Positions 5,149-7,076 of a stretch of 7,076 bases of DNA are shown here, piece by piece. The notes under the pieces were generated by a model. That model was not told the DNA's origin and ran no database searches. It saw only the letters and a list, made by a program, of their open reading frames with translations. How positions within the stretch are numbered: position 1 is the first letter of the stretch; each line of letters starts with the position of its first letter. The DNA comes from Sphingobacteriales bacterium (GTDB lineage Bacteria > Bacteroidota > Bacteroidia > Chitinophagales > Chitinophagaceae): the NCBI GenBank assembly GCA_004294195.1, contig REAQ01000197.1, positions 1-7,076 on the forward strand, given 5' to 3'. The position numbers were made by a program, and so were the translations under genes.

Positions 5149-7076
5149 TTGGATATTAAAAAGGACATATTGTGGCGGGTGTACCTGATCTTTCTTGGCA
5201 TCGTTGTCTTCAGCCTGGCCATTGTGGGTAAGGCGTTTTACATTCAGACCGTTGAAGGCGCTTATTGGAAGAACATGAGCGATAGTCTTCATCTGGAGTA
5301 TCGCGAACTGGATGCAGAAAGGGGAACGATTTACAGTGAAGATGGATCGATGTTAAGTACTTCGATCCCATACTTTGATGTGCGGATTGATTTTGGTGCT
5401 GAGGGCTTGCGTGATAAAAAAGGAAAACGATTCACGGAAAATATTGATTCCCTTTCCATCGCCCTCGCAGGCATGTTTGGGGACCAATCTTCGGAAGCTT
5501 ATAAAAAAGAATTGAAGCAAGCCTATAAAAAGAAGGAACGTTATTTTCTCCTCCAGCGCAACATCAGCTTCCGGGACTATCAGCAATTGCGAACTTTTCC
5601 CCTGGTGCGGCTCGGCAGGAACAAGAGTGGTTTCATTTTCGAAGAAAGAGAAAAGCGGCTCACCCCATTCGGACTGCTCGCCAACCGTACCATCGGCTTG
5701 TCAAGGCAATATGTTGGTGATAATGGTGTGGTGGTGAATAAAAATGTTGGTCTTGAAAAAACCTACGATACCCTATTGAAAGGCGAAAACGGAAAGCGCC
5801 TCGTGAGAAGGATCTCTGGAGGCGCGTTTGTACCCATTGAGGGTTCTGAGATTGAACCTGAAGATGGACGCGATGTGATCACTACCATCGATGTAAATAT
5901 CCAGGACATTGCAGAGAATGCATTGATGAAAGTGCTTGTGGAGAATGAAGCAGTACATGGCACCTGCATTGTGATGGAAGTGAAAACCGGAAAGATCAAG
6001 GCCATCGCAAATCTCGGTCGCCAGGAAGATGGAACCTACTTCGAAGACATGAACTATGCCATCACAAAAGGCGAACCCGGTTCAACCTTTAAGTTGGTGA
6101 CAATGCTGGCAGTACTGGAAGATAAGTTCGCCAACCTGAACACGGTAGTGGATCTGGAAGGCGGCACCTGGAAAACTGCCGGCAGAACAGTGTATGATTC
6201 TGAGAAGCATGGCCGCAATGGAGTGACCATCAAGCAGGCTTTTGAATTGAGTTCTAACGTGGGCATGGCTAAAATGGCCGTTAATTATTATTCATCCAAC
6301 CCCTATAAATTCATTGACCACATCAAGAGATTGAAACTGGATTCAGCCACCGGAATCGATCTCTTGGGTGAGTCAAAACCCGTAGTCCCTACGCCGAAGT
6401 CCAGGTATTGGAGCGCACCATCGCTCCCCTGGATGTCCTTCGGTTACAATCTTTCGCTGACACCACTGCATACCCTCATGTTGTACAATGCCGTTGCCAA
6501 CAATGGTACCATGATGAAGCCTTACCTCGTCAATGCTATCATGAGAGACGGTGCCGTGGTGAAACAGTTTGAGCCACAGGTAAAAGTAAATGCGGTATGC
6601 TCTCCCCAGACACTCAGGCTTCTGCAGGACTGTCTCGAGGGTGTGATGGTGGAAGGAACAGGAAAATCACTGGCCAGTCCACATTATGGTATCGCCGCGA
6701 AAACGGGTACAGCCCTCGTTGCTAACGGAACTCGCGGATATGCGGATCATATTTATCAATCTTCTTTCGCAGGATATTTTCCTGCAAAGGATCCCAAATA
6801 TTCCTGCATCGTGGTAGTCCGCAATAAGCCCTTCGCTAAAAAATATTATGGTGCAGCAGTGGCAGGTCCTGTGTTCAAAGAAGTAGCCGATAAGCTTTAT
6901 GCGATGAACACATCAACCTTACCTGTATATACCGCAGTACCCGTCAAAGACAGTACACTGGTGTACTGGGCGGGTTGGAAGCAGGATTTTTCCAAAGTAT
7001 TCGTGCAGATGGGTGTACGTGTGCAAGACTCAACAACTTCTGCCAAATGGACCTTTGTGCAAAGGCAGGATAATAC
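5149..7076 (+). CDS. ftsI: Septal peptidoglycan transpeptidase FtsI (class B PBP), 3' end outside window
   Basis: A penicillin-binding protein that cross-links peptidoglycan at the division septum with FtsW. The frame is open from 5110 to the window end without a stop. Numbering from TTG 5149: transmembrane anchor about 11-30, ERGTIYSEDG (57-66) opening the pedestal domain, then the transpeptidase domain with catalytic Ser312 in STFK (312-315), SSN (368-370) and KTGT (518-521). All three active-site motifs are intact. From about 585 the sequence (AVPVKDSTLVYWAGWKQDF) looks like the linker and start of a C-terminal PASTA-type region, cut by the edge; 642 residues are visible. No in-frame ATG precedes the anchor; the first is at 5275, inside the pedestal. 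TTG 5149 gives M-DIKKDILWRVYL, matching the usual Bacteroidota N-terminus as I recall it. Alternatively, one missing base after ATG 5126 would open a coupled start (M-x-INPVTRLDIKKD). The gene lies 22 bp after ftsL and has no Shine-Dalgarno. Confidence 0.93.
   Translation, partial: MDIKKDILWRVYLIFLGIVVFSLAIVGKAFYIQTVEGAYWKNMSDSLHLEYRELDAERGTIYSEDGSMLSTSIPYFDVRIDFGAEGLRDKKGKRFTENIDSLSIALAGMFGDQSSEAYKKELKQAYKKKERYFLLQRNISFRDYQQLRTFPLVRLGRNKSGFIFEEREKRLTPFGLLANRTIGLSRQYVGDNGVVVNKNVGLEKTYDTLLKGENGKRLVRRISGGAFVPIEGSEIEPEDGRDVITTIDVNIQDIAENALMKVLVENEAVHGTCIVMEVKTGKIKAIANLGRQEDGTYFEDMNYAITKGEPGSTFKLVTMLAVLEDKFANLNTVVDLEGGTWKTAGRTVYDSEKHGRNGVTIKQAFELSSNVGMAKMAVNYYSSNPYKFIDHIKRLKLDSATGIDLLGESKPVVPTPKSRYWSAPSLPWMSFGYNLSLTPLHTLMLYNAVANNGTMMKPYLVNAIMRDGAVVKQFEPQVKVNAVCSPQTLRLLQDCLEGVMVEGTGKSLASPHYGIAAKTGTALVANGTRGYADHIYQSSFAGYFPAKDPKYSCIVVVRNKPFAKKYYGAAVAGPVFKEVADKLYAMNTSTLPVYTAVPVKDSTLVYWAGWKQDFSKVFVQMGVRVQDSTTSAKWTFVQRQDN

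Noticed and set aside
1..7076. CRISPR arrays, tRNA or rRNA genes, insertion sequences, or a phage or defence system.
   Set aside because: No spaced direct repeats, cloverleaf, transposase or integrase motifs are visible; the window is almost fully occupied by six core-type genes.

Overview
The window looks like chromosomal DNA of a member of the Bacteroidota, most likely near the Chitinophagaceae. Three things point there. The protein sequences have a Bacteroidota flavour: a histidine kinase with the H-box context FINNMTHELKTPLATIS, an FtsL of the Bacteroidota type, and a division PBP that begins DIKKDILWRVYL and carries a PASTA-like tail. Shine-Dalgarno sequences are absent at usable spacing before all six gene starts in the window. 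The only promoter-like sites resemble the TTG/TAnnTTTG pattern of this phylum. The family placement is an inference from remembered homologues; no search was run.

Left part (1-3143). A sensor histidine kinase, cut by the left edge, reads rightwards and ends at 1029. It converges on a short membrane fatty-acid (acyl-CoA) desaturase on the minus strand (1054-1800). Behind the desaturase, also on the minus strand, lies queA (1902-3143), which makes the queuosine precursor in tRNA. These genes have no evident functional link to the right half.

Middle (3144-3338). This 195-bp divergent intergenic region separates queA from the division cluster. It holds interlocking GCAA/TTGC inverted repeats and, close to mraZ, three GTG-headed sites at exactly 10-bp spacing that look like a degenerate MraZ box.

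Right part (3339-7076). This is the start of a dcw (division and cell wall) cluster in the order mraZ, rsmH, ftsL, ftsI, all on the plus strand and closely packed. MraZ is the probable autoregulator. RsmH methylates 16S rRNA. FtsL is a bitopic divisome protein. FtsI is the septal transpeptidase and runs off the right edge. The ftsI reading frame has no ATG ahead of its membrane anchor; it either starts at TTG 5149 or has lost one base just after an ATG at 5126.

The most unusual feature is a pair of short tandem arrays, both with an exact 7-bp period but with unrelated consensus sequences, on either side of rsmH. One (five units, RAGGTTG-like, 3802-3836) is translated as the first residues of RsmH. 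The other (four units, ATTAGCT-like, 4765-4792) fills most of the rsmH-ftsL gap and contains a perfect 20-bp palindrome ending on the base before the ftsL ATG. No wholly new gene system is visible; the heptamer arrays are the part least explained by ordinary annotation.
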